Shown in pieces: positions 1-8,830 of a stretch of 41,843 bases of DNA. Origin of the DNA: JBEKEX01 sp050013615 (GTDB lineage Bacteria > Chloroflexota > Anaerolineae > Anaerolineales > Anaerolineaceae); contig JBEKEX010000004.1 in NCBI GenBank assembly GCA_050013615.1, positions 1-41,843 on the forward strand, in the 5' to 3' direction. Made by a program: the position numbers and the translations under genes. A model generated the notes under the pieces. The model searched no databases. It was not told where the DNA came from and was given only the letters and a program-made list of their open reading frames with translations. Position 1 is the stretch's first letter. Every line of letters begins with the position of its first letter.

Positions 1-2
1 CC

Positions 3-200
3 TGGAGCGTGGTAATCATCGTCAAACATGTCCTTGTGTTCGTCTTCCTGGCCATTGGCATCGCTGCCGACCGGATATACGTAGACAAGATCAGCGATGA
101 TCAACCGCAGGTGCTCAAACACTACGAAGCGTCGCTGTACCTCGATCTCGCCCTCGGTTTGTTGATCCTCCTGCTGACCGCCGCGGCGCAAGCAGCATGA
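3..200 (+). CDS. C-terminal fragment of a membrane protein, possibly CopD-like (5' end outside window)
   Basis: The frame is open from the window edge to a TGA at 198-200, so only the last 65 or so residues are visible. They contain two hydrophobic helices, roughly VLVFVFLAIGIAAD and LDLALGLLILLLTAAA, separated by a short polar stretch (KISDDQPQVLKHYEAS). This is the usual look of the last two membrane helices of small CopD/DUF-type integral membrane proteins. A GTG at position 9 could act as a start but has no ribosome site before it, so I treat this as the tail of a longer gene. The next gene begins about 40 bases downstream. The family assignment is weak; membrane location is well supported. 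Confidence 0.5.
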   Translation, partial: WSVVIIVKHVLVFVFLAIGIAADRIYVDKISDDQPQVLKHYEASLYLDLALGLLILLLTAAAQAA

Positions 201-242
201 CCCCTACTTTTCAAATCAGCACAGTATTCAAAGGAATATAGC

Positions 243-680
243 ATGTCGAATCTCTCTCGTAAAGAAATTCTCGAGGCACTTCAAACCGGCTGGGGAACCT
301 ACGTCCAGCACTTCCAAGCGTTGTCACCCGCCGCTCAGACGGTCTTCCTGAAGCAGCAGGGCTACACCCGTCTGGCCGATTTGCTCGCTCACGTCGTCGC
401 CTGGTGGGAGGTGGGTCATCATGCCATCGACAATTATTTGTCCGATCCGGCGTTCGTGCCGCCCAGCTATAATGTCGATGCATTCAACGCCGAGGCGGTC
501 GCCGGGGTGAGCGGGGTCGATGAACACACCATGATCGAGTCATTCGAAAAGGCGCGCATCTCGTTGATTGCCTACGTCCGCTCCCTGCCGGATTCCGCTT
601 TTGAGAATGAAAAAGTACTCAAACAGTTCAATATGGACGTGATCGGGCACCTGCAGGAACATGCCATTTTAGAAAGCTGA
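243..680 (+). CDS. ClbS/DfsB-type four-helix bundle protein (DinB superfamily)
   Basis: A 145-residue, largely helical protein. The N-terminal SRKEILEAL, the central LADLLAHVVAWWEVGHHAI and the later NAEAV...SFEKARISLIAYVRSL are arranged as in the DUF1706/ClbS/DfsB branch of the DinB four-helix superfamily. Histidines at the ends of the second and last helices (LAHVVAWW and IGHLQEHA) could form the metal or ligand pocket. Known relatives include a cyclopropane hydrolase protecting against colibactin and many proteins of unknown substrate, so a small-molecule or resistance role is possible but unproven. An AAAGGA ribosome site at 230-235 supports the start. The serine hydrolase gene follows after 12 bases and may be cotranscribed. 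Confidence 0.7.
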   Translation: MSNLSRKEILEALQTGWGTYVQHFQALSPAAQTVFLKQQGYTRLADLLAHVVAWWEVGHHAIDNYLSDPAFVPPSYNVDAFNAEAVAGVSGVDEHTMIESFEKARISLIAYVRSLPDSAFENEKVLKQFNMDVIGHLQEHAILES

Positions 681-692
681 TCAGGCAATGAA

Positions 693-1598
693 ATGAATTT
701 AGAAGCTCTCATCCATTCCGCACATGAACAGAACCTGCACATCCTCAACATCGTGGTCAGGCAGCAGGGTGAGATCATTGCTGAACACGAATTTTCAAAA
801 GAAACTCCCGATCAGCTTTGGTCGGTCAGCAAGACCTTCACCTCCATGGCGGTCGGCATTGCTGCCCACGAGGGCTATTTCGACATCCATGATGAATTAG
901 CCAAATACTTCCCCGCCGCGGCACGTGATAAATTCGACCAGTTGACCCTCCGCGACCTGTTGTGCATGGGCACCGGCCAGGCGCATTGTCCGCTCGATAA
1001 AGCCCGCCAAGCCAGGCAAAACCTGGATGACATCGAATCCTTATTCTTCGTAGAACCCATCATTTATAAACCCGGCTTGCACTTCACTTATAACAATGCG
1101 GCCACCTACATGCTCTCCAAGCTGATCAGCCTCCGAACGGGCCAGTGCCTGTTGGACTTCCTCCGCCCGCGGGTGTTCGAATCGCTGGGCATCACCGATG
1201 TGCAGTGGGTGCAGGACGTCAATGGCATCAATTTTGGCTGTGCCGGCTTACAAATGAGTGCACATGACCTATCGAAATTCGGCCAGTTGTTGCTCGATGA
1301 AGGTGAGTGGAACGGAAAGAGCCTTATCCCCAGGCAGTACATCCAGGAAGCGACGCAGAAACAAATCGACACCTCTGATTTCAGTGAACCTTTTGCCACG
1401 GCCGATCACAAATCCGGTTATGGGTACCAACTTTGGATGAATTCTTATCCCGGCTCGTATCGTCTGGACGGCCTGTATGGGCAATACGTCGTCATCATTC
1501 CAAACAAAAAAGCCGTCATCACGTACGTCTCGAACGAACCTCAAAATATGACCGGCATCCTGGAGCTCACCTGGAAATTCATCGTGGAGCAATTATAA
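693..1598 (+). CDS. serine hydrolase, class C beta-lactamase fold
   Basis: A 301-residue protein of the penicillin-binding/beta-lactamase fold (Pfam Beta-lactamase, COG1680). The S-x-x-K motif is S44-V-S-K47 (in WSVSKTFTSMA), the Y-x-N motif is Y133-N-N135 (in HFTYNNAATYM), and the third-motif region is GLYGQYVVIIP near residue 263. No signal peptide is visible, so it is probably cytoplasmic, which fits esterase or amide-hydrolase members (EstB or 6-aminohexanoate-dimer hydrolase type) better than a true beta-lactamase. It lies 12 bases after the DinB-type gene, and an intrinsic terminator follows its stop codon. The substrate cannot be told from the sequence. Confidence 0.85.
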   Translation: MNLEALIHSAHEQNLHILNIVVRQQGEIIAEHEFSKETPDQLWSVSKTFTSMAVGIAAHEGYFDIHDELAKYFPAAARDKFDQLTLRDLLCMGTGQAHCPLDKARQARQNLDDIESLFFVEPIIYKPGLHFTYNNAATYMLSKLISLRTGQCLLDFLRPRVFESLGITDVQWVQDVNGINFGCAGLQMSAHDLSKFGQLLLDEGEWNGKSLIPRQYIQEATQKQIDTSDFSEPFATADHKSGYGYQLWMNSYPGSYRLDGLYGQYVVIIPNKKAVITYVSNEPQNMTGILELTWKFIVEQL

Positions 1599-1600
1599 AA

Positions 1601-1629
1601 ATGCGTACAGCACATCGGTACGCGTTTTT
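1601..1629 (+). terminator. intrinsic terminator after the serine hydrolase gene
   Basis: A perfect six-base-pair stem, GCGTAC at 1603-1608 and GTACGC at 1618-1623, closes a nine-base loop and is followed by TTTTT at 1625-1629. It starts three bases after the hydrolase stop codon and separates that gene from the methyltransferase. Confidence 0.7.
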
Positions 1630-1670
1630 ACGTATATAAAGTATCATCTTCAAGTCCAAAGGAATTTATT

Positions 1671-2471
1671 ATGAAACCTGATACCCTCTCCCTGCTCTGC
1701 GATCCGGTGACTCGAGACGTGCTCGAACTCAAGACCGAGTCTGATGCCCACGGTCGTTCCCAGGAAGTTCTCATCAATCCTAAAACCGGCCAGCACTTTC
1801 CGATTCGCGATGGCATTCCCATTTTTCTCCAGGAGAACGAAGTATCCGGCCCGAACCAGCACTATCAATCCATGTACAACCGTTTTGCCCCCTTCTACGA
1901 TTTCTCCACCTGGGCGTATTCGGTATTCAAAGGGATGAGCGTCGAGACCCGCCTGCGTGAATATCTCGATGAGCTTGAGATCAAAGAAGGCGACCGTGTG
2001 CTGGAAGTCTCCGTGGGCACGGGGCGAAACCTGCCATTCCTGCCGCGCAACGCCCAATTCTACGGGCTCGACCTCTCCTGGGGCATGTTGAAGCAATGCC
2101 AGCGCAACGCGTCGAAATGGAAGCTCGACGTGTCGCTCTTCAACGGCATCGCCGAACATCTGCCCTTCAAAGATGAGGCGTTCGATGTAGTGTTCCACTT
2201 TGGCGGCATCAACTTTTTCAACGACAAGGTCGCCGCCATCCGCGAGATGATCCGGGTCGCCAGACCGAGCACCAAGTTCATCATCGGCGATGAGAACGAA
2301 GAGCTGGCAAAGAAATATGAAAACCTACCGGTGACTGGCGAGTTCTACGGCAACCGTCAACAAGCCATTTCCGCCCCGGTCGATCTGCTGCCGCCCGAAA
2401 TGCAAGAGGTGAAAGTCAAAGACCTCGCCGGCGGTGATCTGTATTGCCTATCCTTCAGGAAGCCGCGTTAG
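1671..2471 (+). CDS. class I SAM-dependent methyltransferase with Trm112-like N-terminus
   Basis: A 266-residue protein. Residues 1-50 resemble the Trm112/UPF0434 small domain (LLCDPVTRDVLEL, later KTGQHFPIRDGIPIFL) but keep only one of its cysteines, so zinc binding is doubtful. A Methyltransf_11-type Rossmann domain follows from about residue 95: motif I is VLEVSVGTGRNLPFLP, motif II carries the acidic end FYGLDLSWGML, and the post-I strand is DVVFHFGGINFF. The domain order is common in bacterial UbiE-like methyltransferases of unknown substrate. AAAGGAA about eight bases upstream supports the start. It is transcribed alone, after a terminator and before the ATPase gene. Confidence 0.8.
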   Translation: MKPDTLSLLCDPVTRDVLELKTESDAHGRSQEVLINPKTGQHFPIRDGIPIFLQENEVSGPNQHYQSMYNRFAPFYDFSTWAYSVFKGMSVETRLREYLDELEIKEGDRVLEVSVGTGRNLPFLPRNAQFYGLDLSWGMLKQCQRNASKWKLDVSLFNGIAEHLPFKDEAFDVVFHFGGINFFNDKVAAIREMIRVARPSTKFIIGDENEELAKKYENLPVTGEFYGNRQQAISAPVDLLPPEMQEVKVKDLAGGDLYCLSFRKPR

Positions 2472-2571
2472 ATAAGTTGTACAAATCTGCATTCCAATTG
2501 CATATTTGCACAATATTCATTATACTGATAGTGCTATTTACTATCCCTTTTGGGGCAAATGGAGGCATCCC

Positions 2572-3723
2572 TTGATAAAAAGAATCCTCGCCGACAAAAT
2601 GTTCTCCCTGGCGCAAAAATTCCAGGTGATCACCCTCACCGGGCCGCGGCAATCGGGCAAAACCACTCTTGTCAAGGATGCCTTTTCAGCCATGCCCTAC
2701 GTTTCCTTGGAAGAACCGGATGTTCGACAAGTTGCATTGACCGATCCACGGGGTTTCCTTTCCAATTTTTCAAATGGTGCAATCCTGGATGAAATCCAAA
2801 ACACCCCCGAGTTGTTTTCTTACATCCAGAAACTTGTCGACGATAACCGCGGGATTCGTTTCGTGCTGACTGGATCATCAAACTTCCTTTTAATGGAGAA
2901 AATCACCCAAACGCTGGCTGGACGTACCGCCGTGCTGCATTTACTTCCATTTTCCCTTCCAGAGCTAGCCCCTTTGCCAGATTCATACGAAACCCTTATT
3001 TTCAAGGGCCAATATCCGCGAATTTACGATCGAGACATCCAACCCACCGATTTCTACCCGGCTTACATCCAAACATACGTGGAAAGAGATGTACGTTTGA
3101 TCAAGAATATCGGAGACATCAACGCGTTCATTCAATTCACACGTCTGTGCGCCGGACGGATCGGGCAATTACTAAATTATGCCAGCCTGGCCAACGATGC
3201 AGGGATTAGTCCCAATACCGCTAAAGCATGGTTATCGATACTGGAAAGCTCTTACATCTTGTATCGACTGCAACCCTACTACCACAATCTCAACAAACGG
3301 CTCGTGAAATCACCCAAACTCTATTTTTACGATACAGGTGTTGCTTGTTCATTATTAGGTATCCGCACAGAAGAACAGATCAACCTGCATTACATGCGGG
3401 GCGCTCTTTTTGAAAATTTGATCATTAATGAATTTATCAAACGCAATGTCAACCAGGGCGAGAATCGCCAGCCATATTTCTGGCAGGATAACCATGGTAA
3501 GGAAATCGATTGTCTTCTGGTTGATGGTGAAAGAATCACGCCGGTTGAAATCAAATCCGGGAAAACCATGTCCACCAATTACTTTGACAATCTCAAGTCT
3601 TGGGCTTCAATGTCAGAAACACAACAAGCTAAAGGTTACGTGGTTTACGGCGGCGAGCAATCGATGCAAACCAGCGCCGGTGCCCTGATTGGTTGGCAGC
3701 ATTTGGATCAAATCCTCGATTGA
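2572..3723 (+). CDS. ATP-binding protein, AAA_14 plus DUF4143
   Basis: I place the start at the TTG at 2572 because GGAGG at 2561-2565 sits just upstream; an in-frame TTG at 2506 has no ribosome site. The resulting 384-residue protein has a Walker A motif GPRQSGKT near residues 26-33, a Walker B-type strand GAILDEIQN and a sensor VLTGSSNFLL. The C-terminal DUF4143 half contains the typical KLYFYDTGVACSLLG and a PD-(D/E)xK-like strand set (GKEIDCLLVDG, then ITPVEIKSGKT). The family is abundant and patchily distributed in bacteria and archaea. A nuclease-like ATPase in genome conflict is often suspected, but no function is established. It appears monocistronic. Confidence 0.85.
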   Translation: MIKRILADKMFSLAQKFQVITLTGPRQSGKTTLVKDAFSAMPYVSLEEPDVRQVALTDPRGFLSNFSNGAILDEIQNTPELFSYIQKLVDDNRGIRFVLTGSSNFLLMEKITQTLAGRTAVLHLLPFSLPELAPLPDSYETLIFKGQYPRIYDRDIQPTDFYPAYIQTYVERDVRLIKNIGDINAFIQFTRLCAGRIGQLLNYASLANDAGISPNTAKAWLSILESSYILYRLQPYYHNLNKRLVKSPKLYFYDTGVACSLLGIRTEEQINLHYMRGALFENLIINEFIKRNVNQGENRQPYFWQDNHGKEIDCLLVDGERITPVEIKSGKTMSTNYFDNLKSWASMSETQQAKGYVVYGGEQSMQTSAGALIGWQHLDQILD

Positions 3724-3800
3724 TAACCGCCGTTGCAGAAATACAATCATTCAAACATATTTTACTTTTCAATAAGATAGTGGCACAACGCAAAGTTGGA

Positions 3801-4247
3801 CTAATCCAACTTTACTCCCTCATCTCCTTCTGCTGCCGCTTCGTCCTCCTCATCCAACATCGTAAGTATCTCATCGTAAAGCAATCGATAAGCAGTCTTA
3901 TGAGAAGCAGATACTTCTGGCCCTCCTAATAAATGCATAACTTGCCAATGTGTATCTGGCATACACCCCAGCAATTGAATTAAAAGTATTAGCTCCGTAT
4001 CCCGATCTTCATCAAATAAGTATTCTATTGTTTCAATGATGTTCAACCACAGCCACTCACCCGCACGGCTAAGACGCTTATCTAACATCTTACGCTTCGC
4101 GGGTGAAAAAGTGAAAAAATTCATCGATAGCCATGAGGTAACATAAGCAACCTCCTCAACATCACTTTCTTCGTCGAGCAAGCCTTTCAAAAGATCGTCT
4201 AATATAGCGGCTTCGGTCTCTTCCGTAATTCTGAGTTCGGTTACCAT
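3801..4247 (-). CDS. hypothetical acidic helical protein behind an SOS-type promoter
   Basis: Translation most likely begins at the ATG at 4247 (MVTELRITEETE), preceded by GGAGG with good spacing; an upstream in-frame ATG at 4304 falls inside the promoter -35 element and cannot be used. The 148-residue product is mostly helical and acidic, with EEVAYVTSWLSMNFFTF, SRAGEWLWLNIIETIEYLF and an Asp/Glu-rich tail (LDEEDEAAAEGDEG). I recognise no family. Its regulation is the striking part: a near-ideal sigma-70 promoter with a GAAC-N4-GTTC palindrome in the spacer lies directly upstream. It stands alone between two plus-strand genes. Confidence 0.6.
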   Translation of the reverse strand: MVTELRITEETEAAILDDLLKGLLDEESDVEEVAYVTSWLSMNFFTFSPAKRKMLDKRLSRAGEWLWLNIIETIEYLFDEDRDTELILLIQLLGCMPDTHWQVMHLLGGPEVSASHKTAYRLLYDEILTMLDEEDEAAAEGDEGVKLD

Positions 4248-4275
4248 TATCTGGCCTCCAAAGAAATTATAATTC

Positions 4276-4304
4276 ATTATAGAACAAATGTTCTTTTTTG
4301 TCAA
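4276..4304 (-). promoter_or_regulatory. consensus sigma-70 promoter with SOS-box-like operator
   Basis: On the minus strand, TTGACA (4304-4299) is followed after exactly 17 bases by TATAAT (4281-4276), a full consensus match. The spacer contains the perfect inverted repeat AGAACATTTGTTCT (4294-4281), i.e. GAAC-N4-GTTC. This is the core of LexA boxes in Bacillus and many other non-proteobacterial lineages. A repressor here would cover the RNA polymerase site. Transcription would start near 4269, about 20 bases before the start codon of the hypothetical gene. The promoter is directly visible; the LexA assignment is inference. Confidence 0.75.
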
Positions 4305-4484
4305 GATGAAATTACCCCCTGCTTGACTCTGTCAGCATAGTGCCAAGCATTTATCAAATTCGTTGATGAAAACTCTTATCAGCGCAGCGCTTTCATCATT
4401 AGGTACAAATCTGATATGTAAACGCTTGTATAATAAACAAATGATTTGAAATATCATACCCTCAAGTCAAAGCAGGACTAATCA

Positions 4485-5276
4485 ATGAACATACTCGATC
4501 ATAATCGCCTGGCCTGGAACCATGAGGTTCAAACCGGCAATATCTACACCATTCCCGTCACCAAAAACGAGATGACGGCGGCGTTCAAAGGCGAGTACAA
4601 GATCATCCTCACGCCCACCAAGCCGGTCCCCGCTGATTGGCTGGGCGATATTCGCGGCAAGCAAGTCCTTTGCCTGGCTTCCGGCGGAGGACAGCAGGGA
4701 CCTATTTTGGCCGCGGCAGGGGCAGAAGTGACCGTGTTCGACAATTCGGATGAACAGTTGAAACGCGATTCTCAAATGGCGGAGGAATACCATCTGTCAT
4801 TGAAAGTTGTTCGGGGGAATATGCAGGACTTGGGTTGCTTCCCCGATGGTTCATTCGATCTGATCGTGCATCCGGTCTCCAACTGCTTCATCGACGACAT
4901 CCTGCCGGTCTGGAAGGAATGCTATCGCGTGCTGCGCTCGCCCGGCAGGCTGTTATCAGGGTTCAATAATCCTCTGACATACGCCATCGATCTGGAGGAA
5001 GCCAGAAAATCAGGACGTTGTGAGATCAAGAACGCCCTTCCCTATTCAGACCTGAAATCGTTGCCGCCTCAGGAAATTCAACGCTATATCGATGAAAATA
5101 TCCCACTCGAGTTTGGACACACCCTGGCCGACCAGATCGGAGGGCAAATTGCGGCCGGCTTTCTGATCGCCGGGTTCTATGAGGATAAAGGGGAAGAATT
5201 ATTGGATGCCTATGTTGACAGCTACATTGCGACCAAAGCCATAAAAGTTGAAATTACAAAGGCTTACGAAGTCTGA
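4485..5276 (+). CDS. class I SAM-dependent methyltransferase
   Basis: A 263-residue Rossmann methyltransferase. Motif I is KQVLCLASGGGQQGPILAAAGA near residues 59-80, the acidic end of strand 2 is VTVFDNSDEQLKRD, and the motif IV region is SFDLIVHPVSNCFIDDI, followed by KECYRVLRSPGRLL. The opening DHNRLAWNHEV is typical of a Methyltransf_11 subfamily seen in Firmicutes and Chloroflexi with no known substrate. A TATAAT box at 4429-4434 may be its -10 element. Its stop codon overlaps the 3' end of the convergent HD-domain gene by 13 bases. Confidence 0.85.
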   Translation: MNILDHNRLAWNHEVQTGNIYTIPVTKNEMTAAFKGEYKIILTPTKPVPADWLGDIRGKQVLCLASGGGQQGPILAAAGAEVTVFDNSDEQLKRDSQMAEEYHLSLKVVRGNMQDLGCFPDGSFDLIVHPVSNCFIDDILPVWKECYRVLRSPGRLLSGFNNPLTYAIDLEEARKSGRCEIKNALPYSDLKSLPPQEIQRYIDENIPLEFGHTLADQIGGQIAAGFLIAGFYEDKGEELLDAYVDSYIATKAIKVEITKAYEV

Positions 5277-6067
5277 AACTCTTTGATCAGCTTCTTCTCT
5301 TCTCCCTTCATCAGGTAAGCGCTGACGATGACATATTTTTCGATCCCGGAGCCCAGCAGCTTCTTGCGCAGCAACTCATCCACCTGAAAGATGCCCGCAT
5401 CGTCGTTCATCCAGATATTGATCTGGATGGGTTTATCGGTTCCCTCCAGAATATCGATCTTGTCGATGGCCGCGGCTGAAACGGAATGGATGTTGATTTC
5501 CCCCGACTGGTAGGGAATGCGCGAACGGCCCTGACTCATATCCAGAGCATCCGCCACCCGGACGATCCCCGCTTCGATGGTATACGGCGTCCCGCCACTC
5601 CGGTGTGCGATGATGGCGTGCAGGGTCTCGGAGGTAACGATCGTCCTTTCCTCGACCGGCATGAAATCGAGGATGCGATGCAGGATGCTGTTGGCAAGGA
5701 TGAGGCTGTATTCTTCATGTCCCTCGCGGCTGATCGACATACCCAGGTCGTGAAAAAGACTGGCCAGCAGAATGACCAATTCCGCATAATCGTTCGAGAG
5801 GCCATAATTCTGGGTGACCGACATCACCACCTGGTGCTTATGAAGGATGCGCGCCAACCGGATTGCCATGTTAGCAACGATTTGGAAATGGACCGCCCCA
5901 TGATCGGTCATCCCCAGCCGGTCGATGGCGTTGATGTTGTTGACTCGCCATAAGGTTTTGATCTCGACATCATCATTGATCAATTTCAGGGTTTTCTCCA
6001 GCAGGCTATTTCGATTTGCGGGAACCCGGATGTCGATACGTGCATACTTTCTTGTTTCAGTTGGCAT
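5264..6067 (-). CDS. HD-domain phosphohydrolase-like protein
   Basis: The start is taken at the ATG at 6067 (MPTETRKYARID), preceded by GGAGAG; upstream in-frame ATGs lack ribosome sites. The 267-residue protein contains an HD domain: a first-helix histidine in MTDHGAVHFQIV, the metal-binding LASLFHDLGMSIS, a later histidine LHAIIAHRSGG and the closing aspartate RVADALDMSQGRS. All expected metal ligands are therefore present. The C-terminal part (IDILEGTDKPIQINIWMND) resembles a small ligand-binding beta domain. Related proteins in archaea and Chloroflexi are annotated simply as HD-domain proteins; the substrate is unknown. It converges on the methyltransferase gene with a 13-base overlap, so their transcripts are complementary at the 3' ends. 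Confidence 0.8.
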   Translation of the reverse strand: MPTETRKYARIDIRVPANRNSLLEKTLKLINDDVEIKTLWRVNNINAIDRLGMTDHGAVHFQIVANMAIRLARILHKHQVVMSVTQNYGLSNDYAELVILLASLFHDLGMSISREGHEEYSLILANSILHRILDFMPVEERTIVTSETLHAIIAHRSGGTPYTIEAGIVRVADALDMSQGRSRIPYQSGEINIHSVSAAAIDKIDILEGTDKPIQINIWMNDDAGIFQVDELLRKKLLGSGIEKYVIVSAYLMKGEEKKLIKEFQTS

Positions 6068-6266
6068 GATCTCTCTCCTTATCATCATCGACCGGACATC
6101 GATCTGATTCTCTTTGATTATCGCATGATTCGCTCCCTGATTATAGTTTCTATTGAATATTGCCGCGCCTGTTTTAGAAGATGCTTCTCCCTGCTCGCTC
6201 ATTTGTAGTTTGGGATGATACAATGTAGGCTGTTGTCAAATCCACCTCAAAAAGTGAATTTATTAA

Positions 6267-7607
6267 GTGAAAATCACAGATCAATCCAAACCGGTGCATG
6301 GCATGCGCACCTTCTTCACCATCTGGTTCGGGCAGCTTGTCTCGTTGCTCGGCAGCCAGTTGACCGGTTTCGCCCTGGGAGTCTGGGTCTATGACCAGAC
6401 TCACTCGGTATTGATGCTGGCATTGACGCAAGTGGCCATGCAAGCACCTTTCGTCATCCTTTCGCCCCTGGCCGGCGTTTTTGCCGACCGCTGGAACCGG
6501 CGCACAGCCATGATCGTCAGCGATTTCGGCGCAGGGCTATCCGTGCTGATCGCGGCGCTGCTCTTCCTCAGCCACAACCTCCAGCCCTGGATGGTCATTC
6601 CCATCAACTTGTGGATGGCCTCCTTCCAAACGCTCATGTGGCCGTCGATTTCTGCTGCCACAACCCTGCTGGTGCCCAAAGAGCAGTACGGGCGCGCCAG
6701 TGGCTTGACGCAGCTTGGCGAGGCCTTGCCAGCTCTTGCCGGGCCAGCCATCGCCGGTGTCCTCTACGCGGCCATCAAACTGGGCAACATGGCGCTCATC
6801 GATTTTGCGTCTTATATCTTTTCAGTGTTTTTGATGTTGATGTTCGTACGCATCCCCAGCCCAGCCCGTTCAGAAACGCATGAAGCCTCGTCGATCTGGA
6901 AGGAAATGCGTTTCGGTTGGGATTACATCGTGGCGCGCAAAGGGTTGCTATCGCTTCTGGTATTTTTCATGATCTTCAACTTCCTTTCAGGCGTGATCGG
7001 CCCGCTGATCACGCCTCTCATCCTGGATAACTGGGATGTTAGCACATTGGGCTTTCTCAGCACGTTGATGGGCGGGGGGATGCTGGCAGGAACGGTGGTC
7101 ATGAGCGCCTGGGGTGGAAGCAAGCGCAAGATCTACTCCCTGCTCATTGCCTCCCTTCTGGACGGGGTATTCCTGATCGCTGCCGGCATACGGGTCTCCC
7201 TGCCTTTGATTGCAATAAGTGGTTTCGGTGCCATGTTCACCGGCCCCATCACCAACGCCGCCAGCCAGGCCATCTGGCAGGCCAAGGTAGCGCCTGAACT
7301 ACAGGGCAGGGTCTTCGCCTTCCGGCGCACCATTGCATGGTCCACCGGCATCGTCGCACCGCTGTTGGCAGCTCCCCTGGCGGATTATGTTTTCAAACCG
7401 GCCATGGCATCTGGCGGGGCGTTGGCAGCAATACTCGGCCCACTTTTCGGTGTGGGGGCAGCTCGGGGTGTGGGCGTCATGATCAGCCTGGTCGGGCTGC
7501 TGATCATGGTGAACGCGGCAATTTCATTCAAAGTCCGGCGACTCATGCGGGTCGAGCTGGATTTGCCCGATCACGATTCGAATGCGGGAGATATTTCAGG
7601 TACTTAA
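6267..7607 (+). CDS. MFS efflux transporter (macrolide-efflux MefA/DHA3 type)
   Basis: A 446-residue integral membrane protein with about twelve hydrophobic helices. The opening FFTIWFGQLVSLLGSQLTGFALGVWVYDQT and the loop 2-3 motif LAGVFADRWNRR are characteristic of the DHA3 drug:H+ antiporter branch that includes MefA. Only a GTG start at 6267 gives the full N-terminus; the next ATG (6303) would begin just before helix 1. No clear ribosome site is present. A role in export of macrolides or other lipophilic compounds follows from the family and is not shown here. It is divergent from the HD gene and followed after 88 bases by a GNAT gene. Confidence 0.85.
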   Translation: MKITDQSKPVHGMRTFFTIWFGQLVSLLGSQLTGFALGVWVYDQTHSVLMLALTQVAMQAPFVILSPLAGVFADRWNRRTAMIVSDFGAGLSVLIAALLFLSHNLQPWMVIPINLWMASFQTLMWPSISAATTLLVPKEQYGRASGLTQLGEALPALAGPAIAGVLYAAIKLGNMALIDFASYIFSVFLMLMFVRIPSPARSETHEASSIWKEMRFGWDYIVARKGLLSLLVFFMIFNFLSGVIGPLITPLILDNWDVSTLGFLSTLMGGGMLAGTVVMSAWGGSKRKIYSLLIASLLDGVFLIAAGIRVSLPLIAISGFGAMFTGPITNAASQAIWQAKVAPELQGRVFAFRRTIAWSTGIVAPLLAAPLADYVFKPAMASGGALAAILGPLFGVGAARGVGVMISLVGLLIMVNAAISFKVRRLMRVELDLPDHDSNAGDISGT

Positions 7608-7695
7608 TCAAACGCGCAAGCCGGCCAAGATTAAATGCGGCGAGTGAAGCATTCCTATAGCTTATCGCACGTCGCCCAAGATAAAGGACCTTTCG

Positions 7696-8184
7696 ATGTT
7701 GACCCACCGCCCTGTCCAGGAAGCAGATCTTCCACTCATTTGCCAATTTCCGCGCTCCGAGCTCGAGCTCTTCTTCATGTTCCCCAAAGCGACGTATCCC
7801 CTGACGGTCGAACAATTGAGCGCTGCTATCGCTCAACGCAGCGACTCGACTGTGATCTTGCTGGATGGCCGTGTCGTTGGCTTTGCCAACTTCTACATTT
7901 TTGAACCGGGTGAAAGGTGCGCCATTGGCAATGTTGTCGTTGCGCCGGATGCGCGTGGACAGGGAGTCGGCCAATACCTCATTGAGACCATGGTGCAGAT
8001 AGCCCTGACCAAATATCAGGCAAAAGAAGTGCAGATATCCTGTTTCAACCAGAATGTACCCGGTTTGCTGCTCTACCAAAAGCTTGGCTTTAGGCCTTTC
8101 GAGATCGAAAGCCGCATCGATAAACAGGGCAATCGCGTCGCCAGTATCCACATGAAACTTTTAGGTCCTGTTGTGCGACATTGA
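7696..8184 (+). CDS. GNAT-family N-acetyltransferase
   Basis: A 162-residue GNAT protein. The acetyl-CoA pyrophosphate-binding loop is VVVAPDARGQGVGQYLIE (the Q/R-x-x-G-x-G/A motif as RGQGVG), preceded by the strand AIGNVVV and followed by VQISCFNQNVPGLLLYQKLGFRPFE, the usual motif B with the YxKLGF signature. AAAGGA upstream supports the ATG. This branch (RimI-like, SELELFFMFP near the N-terminus) has many members acetylating small amines or peptides; the acceptor is unknown. It follows the transporter gene on the same strand. Confidence 0.88.
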   Translation: MLTHRPVQEADLPLICQFPRSELELFFMFPKATYPLTVEQLSAAIAQRSDSTVILLDGRVVGFANFYIFEPGERCAIGNVVVAPDARGQGVGQYLIETMVQIALTKYQAKEVQISCFNQNVPGLLLYQKLGFRPFEIESRIDKQGNRVASIHMKLLGPVVRH

Positions 8185-8288
8185 TCATGGAACAACAAGT
8201 TTATTCATGGTTTAATGGCTTGTCCAAATAATTATGGGATCATGTTGGGTATAATCACTTTAATTGGAATTCCCAAAAGGAGGACAAC

Positions 8289-8798
8289 ATGGACGTTCTC
8301 GAATACATCCGGCGTGAAATGGCAGGCGTCCGCCACTCGGTGGACATGGTCATGAAAAACATGACTCCTGAATTGTTCAATGCTGCTACGCCCGGCACGG
8401 CCAATGCCATCAGCGCCACCTTTGTCCACTTCATGTACACGGAAGACAATTTCATCCACCGGGTCATCCAAGGCAAACCCAGCGTTTGGGAAACCGGCTG
8501 CTGGAGCCAAAAGACCGGCATCCAAAAGCCGCCCGGCATTGGCGAGGATTGGAGCAAGTTCAAGCACCGGCAGGTTGCCATCCAGCCCCTGCTCGATTAC
8601 GCGGCTGCCGTCTGGGCTGCCACCGATGCCTACCTGGCAACATTGACTCCCGAGGAACTGGACCGCAAGGTGAAGTTCGCCAATGGCGAGCGCACCGTGG
8701 CTGACATGCTGCTCCTGTCCGCCTCGCAATCGCTCAACCACACCGGCGAGATCGCCGCCCTGAAAGGCGTGCAGGGCGCCAAAGGCTTGCCCATCTAA
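8289..8798 (+). CDS. DinB-family protein
   Basis: A 169-residue four-helix-bundle protein of the DinB/YfiT superfamily. Histidines expected to bind the metal lie in FVHFMYTEDNFIH (first two) and in SLNHTGEIAALKG near the C-terminus, the most diagnostic stretch. An AAAAGGAGG ribosome site lies just before the ATG, and a TATAAT box occurs at 8250-8255, though no good -35 accompanies it. It heads a likely three-gene operon with a VOC protein (32-base gap) and a DUF1349 protein (21-base gap). DinB proteins are metal-dependent thiol transferases in some actinobacteria, but most, like this one, have no assigned reaction. Confidence 0.85.
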   Translation: MDVLEYIRREMAGVRHSVDMVMKNMTPELFNAATPGTANAISATFVHFMYTEDNFIHRVIQGKPSVWETGCWSQKTGIQKPPGIGEDWSKFKHRQVAIQPLLDYAAAVWAATDAYLATLTPEELDRKVKFANGERTVADMLLLSASQSLNHTGEIAALKGVQGAKGLPI

Positions 8799-8830
8799 GC
8801 CGCAAGGCGTTGCACCACGAAGGGGTAAAA

